A stretch of 64,000 nucleotides of DNA from Aptenodytes patagonicus (GCF_965638725.1 NC_134952.1:66059424-66123423), one strand, 5' to 3'. Numbered from the stretch's first letter, positions 23,801 through 37,236 are shown. Numbers and translations are program-made. The notes: a model not told the origin generated them from the sequence alone.

Positions 23801-26800
23801 CGTTCTTTTGATGGAGATAAAAAAATCTTTAACTGAGCCCCAACTTACAAGCTGCACTATAATACAGCTGACTCATAAAAGAGGTCAGAGCCTTCTCTTG
23901 AAACTACCTAAACATTAAAAAAAAAAGGAAGTATTTATTTTATCTACGTATGATGTGTCTTGGACACGTGTTCCACTCCAGGGAGTGTAAAAACCATTAA
24001 CTCAGGACAGTGAGCCACTACAACATCCCTAAAGTGCCACAGGATGGCAGCCTTTCAGAGTAGTGCATTGTTATTCTGTGGAAAACCCTGTAGTTCATTT
24101 TCTGCCTGAGAACTGAAGAGCATACTATCTATGTGGCTTACTTCTTTGCTACAGAAACCATTGCCCAATTACATCACATTGTATTTTGTCTGGATGGTCA
24201 TGAAGCTTAAAAGGCTGTTCTCTATGGTACAGTCTACATTTTAAGCCTGAAGCTGGCATTATAAAACATGGGCAATCAAATATGGCTGTGGCGTGCTAGT
24301 TCTGGCTTTCTGCTTTAACCTACACTATGCTTAATGGAGTCTGCAGGGTTAACCTCCTTTTCCTCTTGCATGTGGCTGGTTGTCATCGTCCCCCCCACGT
24401 CCCTCCCCCAATCCTTTAAGTACTTTCAATGATGTTTTGTTTAGGTAGGGATTACAACTTTAAAAAAATACTTCAAGTATGGAAAGCCATTATTATTGTT
24501 GGTATATGAAAAGCAATTATTACTGTTAGTTGTTGCAGAAGGGATCCATACACATGTGAAAGTCTCTGAGATTACTATAGACAGTGAAGGAATTAGGTTC
24601 AGGTGGAGCCGACTACTTACATAAACTCCAGAAGGACTGTGTGACCTCAAAATTAATACAACCTTAATACCCATAGAAAGAATTAATTTAATCAGTTCCA
24701 CACAAGTTTGCAACTGTGTTCACAGGATAAAAACTGCAAACAAACCATTTTAGTAAGATCAAGATCAAAAAAGATTCCTTAATACATGATTGTGATGTAA
24801 TACAACAGCTTTGAGGCTACATTGGAGTTGATGATTGTGTTAATTGTGAAAACTCAGTCCTTATGAAATGAAAACAATAAATACTTCCACATAAACCAAC
24901 AGATGTTACTTGATTGCTTGCTGTGTATTCTTGCTTCCCCTGGAAAAGCTCTGCTGACATACAGTACTTGTTCTCAGAAAGTATGCTGGTTTACAGCTAG
25001 CACAGTCTTGTTAAAGGCATATAATTATCAAGCTCCCAAGACAAGCCCTGCAGCCAAGCAGGCATGTGCAGGTGCCTTCCATCTCAGGCTGACCAGCAGG
25101 TGACAACTTCCTTCCAAATTATTTTTATTCTAAGTTATCTCGAGGAACACCAGAAACAGACCTGTAATGCACAGTGTTGGAAATACTATATTCAGATGCT
25201 ATGTCGATCATTTAAGCTAAAAGAAGTCTCCTTAAATTGAAAGGTTAACTTAAGGTACAGTGCCATGACTGTAGTATTTTTAAAGATCCCCCAGTCTTAT
25301 TCACTGTAGCCTGTTGTCACTTATGGTGAGTGAGAGCAAAGTGAATGCTAAGAAAAGCCAAAGCTATCAGCAGGGGAAAACACCTTAAATCCTAAGAAGT
25401 TTTCAATTAACTAAGACTGTAATAATACAAAAGATGAGAAGTAAAGTGTGTGGGGGGGGGAGAGTACCAGGACTTGGATTCTCTTCTCATTAAGCTCCAA
25501 TTAAGTCCTTTGCTCACCCTGGCTTCATGAGAACACAGCGCACAATACAACTGGTGATTTTTAAATATTTTTGGAGGTCTTGTAAGCCTTAGCTGGCTTT
25601 TTATATTAGCCTGCAGAAGACCACGTTATTTATTTCTAACACCATAGTGCCTAAAGCTCTGTCAAAGAGCAGGACTACACTGAGCTAGGCTATGGACAGA
25701 CACACAATTAACTGAGGTACAAATTAAGCTCAGAGAGTATGATAGTTTATATAACTGTAGGCAAATCTGCAAAAGCAATTGGTATATTGGACATTGGAAC
25801 TGCCTCAAGTGAAGTTAATCTTATAAAAGATAGGTAATATATTAGTAGTCAATGACAGATGTAGACAGATTCTCCACTGTGAATTTGTGTGGTGGCTTTT
25901 TTTTCTTGAGCACAAATCTGAACAGAAAAAAATCACACAGTCTTTGCTAGTTTCATTACTTGAAACCAAGTAATGTAGCACATGCTGAACAGACCAATAA
26001 AGCCAAAGCATGCATTTCCATGAAGCTCTAAGAATGTAATTTCACTCCTCTAAGTAAAACTGCAAATTTTGGTTTTTAAATTAACGTTATTTTTGAAGGC
26101 TAGATGGGAACATGGGTTGTAACATGAGTGAAATGAGAGGAAGAGGCTGGAATGGTGAGCAGAAGGTGAGCAAGGCAGGAAAGAGAGGCTGTACCAGATC
26201 TGAAGTGCTACAGTTACTGACAATGCAGCTATTGACCACATAAGGTCACGCCCAAGAACAGAGTTGGTACTAATTTGTTTACGCACATGGCTAAAATCCA
26301 ACTAGAAAAAGCAAATTATCTGCTTGACTATTAAGAATTTTTGAAGGTGATATTCTTGTGCAGACTATTATTCATTAACTTAAACCTCAGTTAAATGCAT
26401 CAATGTATATTTGCATATGTTTGTCCTCCAAAATTATTTCAATAGGCTAATTATATTCCAGACACAATACACTTGTAATGCTGTGGATAACCTCTCCAGA
26501 CCTTAAAGGCTGCATTTGGGGTGCCTTTTTTTTCTCCACCAAGCTACAGATCTCACAGGAAATAAGTTAGGTTCTCCCTAACTCCCTCAATTTCTGCCCA
26601 CCAGGTAACACTATGTTACTTAGGAATTATAGTAGTCTAATGCCGACAACACAATCCTAAATCAGACAGTGGCATCTCATTGCAATTCCAAGCTCTCAGA
26701 GGAGAAAGAGAAACAGGGAACTGCTGCCCTGTGAGGAATTTGTTTAAGCAGAATGCTCTGAAAATGAAGACATAAAATCCACTAATAAAGAAATATATAG

Positions 26801-29800
26801 CTATTTATCAATCTACTTATACAAGCCATTTTCTTAAAGTAAATAAGAAATATGTGATTATCTTTTTTTTTATAAACCTAAATTAGATGAATATCAATAT
26901 ATCCATTTATCTGATCCCTTCGAGCACTCAATCTCCACTTAATTCACGTTTCTTACAATACACATACCAGGATATCCCTCAAGGTAATCAAATGTCCACT
27001 TACTTGGCTTTTCTTAAGAGACTGAGGAGGAATATACTAAGGTATTATATAATCAAGTTGTTGGGGGGGGGACGACACACAGTATTACCTTGTAGGATAG
27101 ACTGTGTAACTCAGTTATTATCTTGTAGGATAGACTGCGTCACCCATTATTACATGGAAATTCTTTAGAAACAGAAAAAGGAAAGCAGTGATTCTGACAG
27201 CATCTTTCCGGCTTTTCTTCTATGTTCTCTTCAAACTCCCTCACATTACGAAACAATCTGACCACTGAATTCTTCTATCCCTCCTCTTTCTTTTGCCTAT
27301 CCACAGAGCATAACATCTATACTACCATTAGAACAGTAGAAAGTCTTTTATTTTCTCCTTCTCTTGATCATGTAAGCCAAGGGCAGAACTAGTCCTTCAC
27401 AATCTGTTTAAACTACTTGGAAAGAGCCTATTCAGTTAAGAATGATGCTATTCCTATCATATAATCAGTGCTCAAAGGGAGTGCAGTATTTGGGTTTATG
27501 GGGCAGTACTTGGGGGATGTGGGGGCCAGAAACACCCATCTCGGAAAGAATATTCCTTATCTGAGAGAAACCAGCACTTTCTTTCTTAGGAAGTCAGGAA
27601 GCTAAGAGGTAGGAAATCTGGCCTTTATAGTTAGCTCTCAGCTGACCCATGAGTGCATTCAGAAAGCAGTCAACGCACATTTGGCACCTGTTCCAGTATA
27701 TGCAGAAACCAGGCCACACGAGAGACTAATGCAACCATGCAAACAGTTGCCTAAGACATGCACTGGGCCTTGGAAGCTGAGAAAGGTTTGTGGTTTGTTG
27801 GTAATTGAGGTGTAACAGGTAAATTGTGAACCACCTTCCTATGTGGGTGGTAGGTGTGCCAGGGATGTTGAAAATCTGCAGGATGGAGGAGGCAGAGCAG
27901 CTGCCTCATGCTTTTAAAAGGTCCTGCTTTTCTGTGTGGCAGAAGCTGTAGGATCACAGAACTGTGCTGAAGCATAGGTTTCATCCTGTTTCAGTTAAGT
28001 GCTGAGACTTTTTAGAGTCTTCTTAGCCTTAGAGACTTCCAGGTGGAGCACCTTCTGCCCAGCTGTGGTGATAAGTCTCTCCTCAAAACTCAAGAAAGAA
28101 CCCCAAAACAAAAAAACAAATGCTGGTATGGCATGTCACTGCATGCTGCCCCACTTCAAATGCTGCCTATGAATGTTTCACTGCATTTTCTCCTCAAATT
28201 GCAGATCTCTTGAAAATAAATCACAAAGAAATGTACGGAAAGAAACACATCCTAATTAACGCAAATAGAAGTCATAACAATAAGAAATTAATTCCAAAAT
28301 TAGCATAACTGAGTTGGCATTGAATAAAAGCAGTCATCTAATTTTGAGAGAGTTTCTTCACAGAAAATGTTAATAATGGGAGAAATTCTGAGATTATTTA
28401 GGTTTTTATGTCCTTATTTTAATAAAACATTGGTTGTTTGCTGTGAACCTAGAAACTTATTTTATGACTGCAAGTCTATGCTTGCAGAATGTGCTTGTTA
28501 TAAGCATAAGTATAATTTGCACCCTTTGGTGCACCAAAGCAAAATGAGACTTTGGCTCATAAATTGTGGCTAGACTAGCTCAATCAAAATAATCCTATGA
28601 AGCCCGTGAAAACTTTCTGTATTAGTGGTGCATTTGGCACCATTTCTCCTTTGATCCTTATTAACATAAAAAATTGCCTTATTTTAGAATCCACGGCAAG
28701 CAGGTTCCACCACAGAGGAGCTGGCTGTGGGCAACAAGTTCCTTCTGAATATACACACATTAATTACGTTATCCTGCATGCTTATGTTGAAGTGCTCAAG
28801 ATGGGCTTCTGAAGAAAGCTAGACCTAAATAGGATGATGCCCTTCTGGAACAAATGTTCAGCATATAGCTGAACATATAACAGCTGGCAATATTCTGTCA
28901 CGGCCTATAATAGGGGGAAAAAAATCTGGGTTTGTTTTTAAGATGACCCTCTGTTGTGTATTAAGTAGACCCAATATATATGAGAAGGCTTTGATGAAAG
29001 AACAAGATCAGTGTGTCTTGCTGCCCTGAAGCCAGATGGTCTTGGCTTGGGTCCAACATGAATAAGCCAAGCCAGTTATGCAGGAATATTCCAGAGGTGT
29101 TGGGTAGCCAGCCAAGTCACAGAGACTCCTGGCATAGGAAATGAGGACTTTTCCCTGTTGAAGCTCTTTTTCATTTGTTTTGCTTTTTGCTTATGTCTTC
29201 TGCTGCTGCTTTAGTCAACTTCTTGCTGCTGTACAAGGTTATACGCCATCAAGCATCAGCAGGGGCATGCAGGTTCTGGATTTTTTCATACTGGGGAAAA
29301 GGGAATGTACGGATTAATATTTTGTCATCATTCATTTTCAAATTAGTCATGCCAGACAATTTTTGTGGTGTTTGGGGCAGAGTCCCCATAGATGTTACTT
29401 ATTCTGTGAGCAGGCAGCCTGGATTAATGTTGTTAGGATTTCTGGAAGCGTCTGGTTCACATTTAGACATTTAGTGTTCTCTTGCTACTGGTATTTACTA
29501 GTGACATGTATAACTTGCTTTGTGCTTAGGTCTGGACTTGCTGAGTCATGTAAAGAAACATGACTATCTTTTAATGCTTGTGAGCAGACCTGTTGGTTCC
29601 TATTGTTATCATTTAGGCAATGGCTTTCTGGGAACGATCATCTGGTTTAAGGTGCTGAGGAAACATGCACTAGGAGGAGGATAACTTAAAATGCAAACTC
29701 GACGAGAAACGCAGTACGAAGACAGCATACAAAAGATTATCTAACTTTTATCCAACATACAAACTGTACAACTCAGTTGCTACTCATAACCTTTTTGCTT

Positions 29801-30962
29801 CTTATAACTTGCTGGTATAGATTCACTATTGCTAAGGCCATAAATTGAAGGAGCCGAAAGCTTGATTAGTAGGCTGTATTTAGTTTTATGAGAAAAGTGG
29901 TTCTTACTATTTTGAATTCCTTAACATTGGGTAGTTTTCATAAGTTGGTTATAAAGCACATAGAATTTAAATTGTCATTTATTATTGCAACTCTGTACAG
30001 TGACTGCAGGTATTTTTTATATTTGTCCAGAGCTGTTTTAGGATAACAGTATTCTCCAATGAGCTGAGGCTATTTACAAACAACAGATTTTTTTTTTTTC
30101 AATACTGTGGCCAGCAAATATTTTTCTTCATTTTTAAATACTCCTTAAATACCTAGTAATTCTGATAAAGTCACCGCTAACACAAACTGAGAAACAGCAT
30201 TTCAGTAACTGGATCTAGTCTGGAGCATCCAAACAACCACTGAAGACAGCATACAGAGAGCGCTCTGCTCTGGCTCTCTTTTTCTGTTTAGATCCTCAAC
30301 ACCAAAACCCCTTGCATTAAAACTGGCACCTTTAGCATCATAATCTCCCTTTATAAGATGTTCCAGCTTATCCTTTAAATATATTTTTAAGTAACACAAC
30401 TGCTTGGTTACAGTTAGAGCCAGCTTGCTGAGTTGGCGTCATGGGATGGTAGCAGAAGCTTCAATTATTAAAAGTACAGGTATTAACTTACAATGACCTA
30501 GTTTCAGTCTACTAAAATAAGTCATCTGAGATGGAAATTACTTTAATTCACTTATTTTCCTAAAGATATTTATCTTACAAATTCATTACCAAGCAAAATT
30601 AAAAAAATGACAGAGCCACAGAAAGTTACGGTACTCACGCTGGGAATTTTCAGCTGTGTTAGGACAGATGAATTATAAGGAAGTTGAATTATTTCCAGTT
30701 TCAAAACTTTACCTATCTATCCATGTTCAATATGTAGTAGCTAAATTTTGGCTTGTTTAAAGTATACTCTGGAAATTGGGGGGTGGGCAGTGTTATCAGT
30801 CACAACAAATTTGAAGAGAAAAGAGTAGTCTCCATAATTGTCACTTCAGCTTTCAAAATGAATGTACAAACTTAGTTTAAAAAAAGTTGCAAGTTTTTTG
30901 TTTTTTTTTTTTTAAGCTCCTGTTGAAATACGAAGTTACAGCACCGTAAGTGACTTCCCAAG
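20816..30962. other. Unannotated AT-rich DNA
   Basis: No supported gene. The only clear structure is a 33-bp tandem duplication (27083-27148) just after a G8 run. Short homopolymers occur throughout. Open frames here are below about 100 codons and carry no recognisable domain. Confidence 0.55.
27083..27148. repeat. 33-bp tandem duplication, two copies
   Basis: Units at 27083-27115 and 27116-27148 share tatta(c/t)cttgtaggatag followed by actg(t/c)gt, then diverge at the right end. They follow a G-run at 27063-27071. This is a simple tandem duplication and shows no coding or spacer-like regularity beyond two copies. Confidence 0.85.
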
Positions 30963-31133
30963 TGTAAGGGACAAGGCCCAAGTGACTGTGCTCTGAGCAC
31001 AGACAGTGCCCCAAGAGAAAGCTCCAGAAGCCAGCCATGGGGAGGGGCTCAGTGTCACTCTCCTTGACTGACTAATGTCTCAACCACTCCTGAAACCGGG
31101 CTGAGAGATGATTCTAGAAACCTTGGACTGGAG

Positions 31134-31145
31134 CCAATAAATAGG
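31134..31145 (+). promoter_or_regulatory. LTR CCAAT/TATA-like box
   Basis: The sequence ccaataaatagg lies about 170 bases into the candidate LTR. It overlaps a CCAAT motif with an AT-rich TATA-like core and is placed as expected for the U3 promoter. Transcription would begin roughly 25-30 bases downstream. This is inference from motif and position only. Confidence 0.4.
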
Positions 31146-31393
31146 GGCACACACGAGCCTCCTCGGGGCGCTCTCCACACCGATACCCCCTGTTGGCAGG
31201 TCTGATGCTGGATCCAGGAGTGGTGATCTCTCCCCCCCACCCCCGCTTCCCATCTCTCTCTCTCCCCCCCCCCTTGCTTTTTGCCCTTGATGCTGCTAAG
31301 TAACACAAGGCCTACCTCAACTTCTCATAAAGCCGCTTAGCTTATGTGACATATTAATACACAGAGGGTTGATGCTTATAGAGTGTTCGTTCC

Positions 31394-31399
31394 ATTAAA
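31394..31399 (+). promoter_or_regulatory. LTR poly(A) signal ATTAAA
   Basis: ATTAAA, the commonest variant of AATAAA, lies about 105 bases before the LTR's right end and is followed within 30 bases by GT-rich sequence (gttgatgttcgtgtatgg). The position suits the end of the R region. Confidence 0.4.
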
Positions 31400-31503
31400 G
31401 TTGATGTTCGTGTATGGACCTTGTGTGTTATCTCACCCTAATCCACACCAAGGGGATCTGTGGACCTTAGTCACTCTCCCCTTCTCGTAGGTGGGATGTG
31501 ACA

Positions 31504-32689
31504 CTAAGTTAAAAACTAACAAAGGTATAGAACACCTTGACATTTACATTGTTCTTTCTTGCATTTAAGTATATAACATTGTAGACAAAGGATTCTAGCA
31601 AAACTGCATCCTTACAATGATTTGTACAAGCATGAATACACCAGTAAGGAAAAAAAAATTCATATTTTTAAACTACTACAAACGTACCCATGTCCCAGCC
31701 TACTTCTTACACATCTGTGATATTTGTAGTCCAGTATAACATGTTCTGTAAAATTGAAGATCAAGATATACTACAGAACTGCTGGTGGCAATTCTATCAG
31801 AAGCACATCCAGGATTTGAACTATGTAAATCAGTGGATGGTAAAGAAACACATACTAGAAACCCATAGGTATGACCCAAACTTGCAGACTCTTAGGAGAC
31901 CACTTTTAACATCTAGTTAAGTCTGCAAGAATTCATTGTTTCATATAGATCAACTGTAAGAGAAACAGGCTACTAACAGCAGCTTATAACATTACATTTT
32001 TAAATTTAGCAAGTATTATGTAATTCAAATAATAAATTTAACTCACAAGCTCCTTGTTTCTTGCTTCTTACTCTTTCACAAAGCCAGTATCTTCTTGGAC
32101 AGCATTACAATTTCTGCATCTGGAAGAAGGTGGCAAAACAGGTATGTTTTCAGTGCTTACTTTTTTCACTGTCTCAGCTCTTTTAGGTCCTTCTTGCCAG
32201 TAGCTTACTTCTCAGCTTGCTGTAGCAGGTAAGAGCTTATATGCACATCCTATATGATCATACATTGCCTAGTTACGTTGACCGTTGAGTATAAAAATGT
32301 TTTACTGGCTTCATGCACTGTGAGTAGAAAATGGAATTTTAACAATTTGTTCTTATTAGTTTGGCATCACCATTTTTTAGATTTTAGTTCAATGTGGAAG
32401 TCAAAACAGCAAGCAGGCCGATAATCACCTCCTCAAGCATTTGTGTACAGGCATAGCATGGGCAAAGTATATCCAATATATATAGTTTAAAAAAAAATCA
32501 TAAAGTATTCATGGTACTGAAGTCATCATAGCTGTACTGCCGCTCTATGAAAAGGTATTTCCTTGTATTATTCCCTATGGTGAGTGAATGTAGTGAGCTT
32601 CCCAGGCGTTTTGCACTCAGACACGCATTACATTTTTATTATTTGCAGGCTGAAATTACTTTGTGAAACATGGGCATGCATACACATTT
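31504..32689. other. Unannotated DNA between LTR and CpG island
   Basis: AT-rich sequence without a recognised feature. A 76-codon plus-strand frame at 31690-31920 has no domain that I recognise and is not supported as a gene. Confidence 0.5.
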
Positions 32690-33425
32690 TCCGAATTTTT
32701 CCACCGACAGAGGGACGCCACCGCCGCCCTGCCCCATGCCCCCGCAGGGAGCTCCAGCTCTGTACCTCCCCTCAGGCAACCGCAGCTAGATATGCCCCCA
32801 CGTTTCGCTATTTTAGGAAGGAAAAGGGTTGAAAAGGGCCCAGTCCCCAACGTCTTTTTGGGAGGTTTGCAGGGTGTCATGTCTCTGTCCGAGTCCAACA
32901 ACAGCACAGGTGTGATGGGTGCCGGGGGGAAGGGAAGAGGTTCTGGGCTTTAACCTCCATCTTTTTTTTTTTTTTTTAAGCTTGCTAACCGCCCCTTATA
33001 GAAAGCGACTTGAAGAAGCACGCATATTACTTCGAATTTTAGCGTTTTGGTACCTAGCGTTAAAATCCAAACCTGTCAGAAAAAGGCCTGAAGAGCCGGG
33101 GCAGGCAACGGCTGCCCGGCCGACATTACGGGGAGCTTGGTGCCGCCCGGGAGGAGAGGAACCTTAGCAGCCGCAGACCCGCCGGAGCTCGTCAGACACC
33201 AGTGCGCCGAAGAGCCGGCTCCAGCCACGCAGAGGCGGGGAGGCGCGGGGGGCGGCGCGGCCGCAGAAGTTTCTGATTGGTGGCGCCGTGCAAGGGCGCG
33301 GAGCCTCCTCGCCCAACGGTCGCGAAACCCTCTGCTCCTCAGCTCCGGGAGCCTCTCCCGAGGGAGGCGCGGCGCTCGCTGCGTAGGGGACGCCCAGTAA
33401 CCGCTCGAGGCCTCACGGTTTTATT
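32690..33425. promoter_or_regulatory. CpG island, probable housekeeping-type promoter
   Basis: A sharp rise in G+C with dense CpG, in two parts: about 32700-32800 and, much denser, 33090-33420. A T16 run (32962-32977) and AT-rich DNA separate them. The dense part holds a NotI site (33257-33264), a GC box agaggcgggg (33231-33240), another G-rich SP1-like stretch (33246-33256) and an inverted CCAAT box attgg (33276-33280). No TATA box stands out. CpG islands of this size in birds usually mark promoters and first exons. The direction is not settled: weak donor-like sites exist both ways, for example ggag|gtacag on the minus strand near 32765. The gene cannot be identified, because no recognisable coding exon lies nearby. 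Confidence 0.8.
33231..33280. promoter_or_regulatory. GC boxes and inverted CCAAT box in the CpG island
   Basis: An SP1/KLF-type GC box (33231-33240), a second G-rich element up to the NotI site, then attgg (33276-33280), the reverse of CCAAT, within 50 bases. This is a common arrangement in TATA-less promoters, with NF-Y binding 60-100 bases upstream of the start. It places likely transcription starts around 33300-33400 if transcription runs on the plus strand. Confidence 0.5.
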
Positions 33426-36400
33426 CCTTTAGGTCTAAAATGCTGCTTTTTCTCTGCATCCTTTTCTAGACTGTGCCTCCCTTAGGCTGCTGGTTACGGC
33501 AGCAAGTGGGGGTCTCGATTTTCGGTTTGGAAAGAGCTGGTGGGCTTTTCAGGTTGTTTCTGTCAGTGTCAGCCAGGTCAAATATAGATGTGTTCTGTTT
33601 CTTCCATTTCCTTGACTATCTTTTGTCAGACTGTTTCAGAGAGCAAATTTGTGTTTGTATCACATACTAAATTAGATTGTTTTGATCTATTCCATGGTGT
33701 TCCTCTGGCATACTAGTTTTCATGGTAATGTGCTTCACAGTTATAATAAATACACATTTTGTCCTTTTTTAATGTTAGGTTCTCTACTACAAGCAGTTTA
33801 TGATGCTATAAAAATATGGATGTGTGGCTTTGCCAGCGTGGTACGCTCAGTTGAGACCATGGCATCCCATAGCCCGAGTTAGATGGGAGTCTTTGAGAAG
33901 GAGCATACTTTTCCCCCTTCCCCCCCCCTTCTGTATTATGTCAGATACTTCTGAGAGTTTTCACTAATTTTTCCCTGTTCCTGTTGTCGTGTTAAACCAT
34001 ATAGTTGTGGTTGAGAAAACATTTGCATTCCAGAGGACTTGTCAGTTAATACTGGATATATAACAGATTTGCACTTGTCTTTTTGTTATGACTGGTTTCT
34101 TAGGAAAAAGCCAAAAACCTCACTTTCTTTAGGCACTAACTGCATTGTGAATGATGACTGGTTTTACTAAGTGCTACAAACACATGTAGAAACAGAATTG
34201 GCTGTTAACTTTGTTTCTGCAGTAATATTATCTGATGGCATTCTTTGAGGTCCTGTGCTCTCCGTGTGCTGGATACCTACAAACAGACATTTCTTAAGTG
34301 TCTTTATGAATTCCTTGCTGCGTGCTCTTATATAGTGTTGCAAAGGTAATGCAAACTTCGCAGCGTGCTTCAGCATCCCTTTGTAGTGCCCTTCATTCTC
34401 TATAGTTTTAGAGGGTAGCATATTTGTAAATGGCTGCAGTCTACCTGTAACCCATTCTCAGGTAGTTAGTTTAATAGTTAGGCTAGATGCTTAATTCTGA
34501 ATGCCTGAATTGAAGGCCTGCTCTTCTAGCCCTCTAGGAACTTGGTGCAGCCTTTCATAAAGTTCTTCTGTGACTATGGCCATATCGAGTTGTCATCACT
34601 CCATAATATACTTTCAGCTCCTTCAACCTTTTTTTTTTTTAATTATTTTTTGCATTCAAACCATCTTAGGAAAGGAAAAAGACCATTAAGTGTTACTGAC
34701 CCTCGAACTTCAGATAAAGGCTTAATGGAAAAGACACTCGGGGGTGAAACTAAAGGTTATGAACAGAGAAGATGTCAAGGATAACTTGAGGGCTACTACA
34801 ACAGAGCGAGTTGCTTTCTGAAGCCATTTAAGGAAATATAATGTCTGGGGGAGCATGCTTCTGAGATCCTGTTCTATCAATTTGTTCTCAAAAACTGTTT
34901 GCATGATGTTGCATTTCTGTGTCATACCACCTCTTCACGGGAGCAGCAAGTTGCTTTTTTGGGGGCATTGTGAGTTCAGGCCAGCCATAAAGCATTTCGG
35001 TTTGTCTTCTCTTACAGATACTTTTTTTGTACTCTTTGTCCATATGCCTTCCACAATCAAATCACATTCCTGATTATATAAAAGATAAATTATTTATTTC
35101 CTGGCTTTGAAGTTTTTAGGCATGGTTCTTTCCTCCTTTGGCAAATTATTACATTTTCTGTTTGTGGATTTTTTTTGTTTGTTGCTTCCATAGTCATGAT
35201 GCATCCTAATAAAGATAGGTATCCACTGCTATCTATTTTATATGGAGAAGGCTGTTACAACAAACTCTTTTGAGTCTTATTTCAACTGTTTGAGTCCTGG
35301 ACTTTTGCAAAGCTATTAAGAATTCTCTCATGAAGGATTTCTGCTTGGAGTTAGTAAGATTTATTGTTGTTTAATCTTCCCTCAAAAAAATGTTTTCTTA
35401 CATCTGGGGTGTTTATTCTAAACAATCTTAAAAATAATTTGTTTTACTGAAATAACACTTATACCGTCTTTTGAGGGACTTGACACCAAAACCCACTAAA
35501 ACATACAAGTCTGACAGCTCACAGCAATTTTTTTTTTTTAAAAGTATACTAAGTATATATATGAAAATCCTTTTCCCTTAAAGGTTTCCAAATTACTGGG
35601 GAGACTTCTAATGGTAACATCAGTATCACTTTGAAAAGAATTGTTTCTGTTCTTATTTGTTGGAGGTAACTTAAATGATAGTTTAAGTGAAGACCAGACT
35701 AAAACCTTTTTTTTCCTCCTTCTCTTTAACTCTTCTCCATATGAAATGAGTTAGATGGTTCTAATTGAAGCCAGAATACTCATATATATGTAAGTATACA
35801 GTTTTTCAAACAGATATTTTGTTCTTATTTCAAAATAAGTTCCATGAGGGTAATAAAAAACTGAAGGAAACAGCTGCCAGTATCTCATTCCTGTTTAACA
35901 AAATTTTTGTAATTTTCAAAGGCTTAGTTTATGTTCTCATTTTCAAACTATTAAAGTCAGTAGCTGAATTTCATGCATATGTCTCTGAAAGTGAAAGCTT
36001 GGCATTGCATAAACACCCAGATTCAGAGTTATGGTTTTGCATTTTAAACAATCTGAACCTGTGGTTTCCCTATGAAGTTGTCAGACACGAACTCTATTCA
36101 GTCTCAGCATTTGTTTTTGCAGTACTCATTGTAGATTCACTTTAGCCCGTGATCAGGTTTTCCCAGACTGGCTTTAATGGTTCATTTTCAAAACAAATGG
36201 GTTTTTTCACAGTAACTGTCAGTTATACATAAGGAAAGCAACTGTCTCAGTTGTTTTGCCTTAAACTAGCTTTTCCAGGGCTCTCACAGGGCAAGCTAGT
36301 ATGTGATTGGATGCTTTTAAGATCTAGCCCATACACTGAAGGGAGACTATGCTAAATAAATATTTTTGACAGTGACTGACCAGTCAGGAAATGCAGGTGC

Positions 36401-37199
36401 ATCTTGAATGCAAATAAGTTATCTTCTGACAAAAAAGTAGACTTATTTCAGGAGGTTTAGTTAAGCAATGTCATTTAGGGGGGAATTCAGGTGCCAGAGA
36501 TGGAAGGGATTTCCTATTCAGAACTTTAAGGGACTGTCTGGTTTTACTGAGAGGCAGATGTTCACAAAACAGTATTTTCTGTAAAATGTTTCTGTTTGTG
36601 TGCTGTGGCTTTTTAAATCAAATTGTTTTCTTGTTTTAGAGGCAGTACAGCAGTTAATTTAGGCAGCCCTAATAATAGCGTTTTGTTATGCCTGTGTAAT
36701 ACTGCAATGTTGACATGCTATAGTATTACTATTATTCTGAGATGCATTTATTTTTAATCCTGTTGCTCTTATCCTTGAATTTTCAGGTTTCTAGCCCGCT
36801 TACCAGTTTCCATAGAATGGTTTTGGGAGTCTCCAGGTTTTGAAAGAAGTCTGTCTCAAAATCTGCCTTTTTATCCTGCTCAGTAGCAATTCAAACGCAT
36901 AACAAGGAGATGCTTACAGCAAGGCACCACAGATATAATTTAGTAGGTAATATGGACAGAAATAAGCTATTAATCTGAGAAAACTATGAAAGAAGCATCC
37001 TGAAAACATGACTGGGATATTCTGAAGTTTTCTATCCCAACTATAAAGCAGCAAATTTAAGCAAGTATACCAATTACTTGCAATCTAGAAATGGAGACCC
37101 TTGGCTTAAAGGGTTACGCTGTGAAACCATGATTTGTATAACAGTATCTGTTCTCTTTGTGACTGGTCCTGGTCTTTGTGAGCCTGTGTTCTGTTTTTA

Positions 37200-37202
<3 letters not shown>

Positions 37203-37236
<34 letters not shown>
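37203..37236. repeat. A34 homopolymer
   Basis: Thirty-four uninterrupted A residues on the plus strand. The bases before it do not resemble a processed transcript, and I found no matching target duplication on either side. I therefore treat it as a mononucleotide repeat rather than the tail of a retrocopy. Confidence 0.9.

Larger units (their letters stand above)
30963..31503 (+). mobile_element. Candidate solo LTR of an endogenous retrovirus
   Basis: A 541-bp block begins TGTAAG and ends GTGACA, so it has the TG...CA ends of an LTR. It is flanked by ccaag on the left (30958-30962) and ctaag on the right (31504-31508), a 5-bp target duplication with one C/T difference. Inside, in the right order for an LTR read on the plus strand, are a CCAAT/TATA-like ccaataaatagg (31134-31145), a pyrimidine-rich R/U5-like tract (31228-31273) and an ATTAAA poly(A) signal (31394-31399). 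Its base composition is richer in G and C than its surroundings. No gag, pol or env coding sequence is next to it, which fits a solo LTR left by recombination. The family cannot be named from this sequence alone. Confidence 0.6.

Noticed and set aside
27083-27148. CRISPR-like repeat
   Set aside because: Only two directly adjacent copies with no spacers, in a vertebrate genome.
33137-33400. 87-codon Arg/Ala-rich frame in the CpG island
   Set aside because: It starts at TTG. High G+C removes stop codons, so open frames are expected inside CpG islands.
35765-36145. 126-codon plus-strand frame
   Set aside because: It begins at TTG, its composition follows the AT-rich background (Phe, Leu, Ile, Lys), and no family is recognised.
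37203-37236. Poly(A) tail of a processed pseudogene
   Set aside because: No transcript-like sequence lies before it and no flanking target duplication was found. It is treated as a simple repeat.
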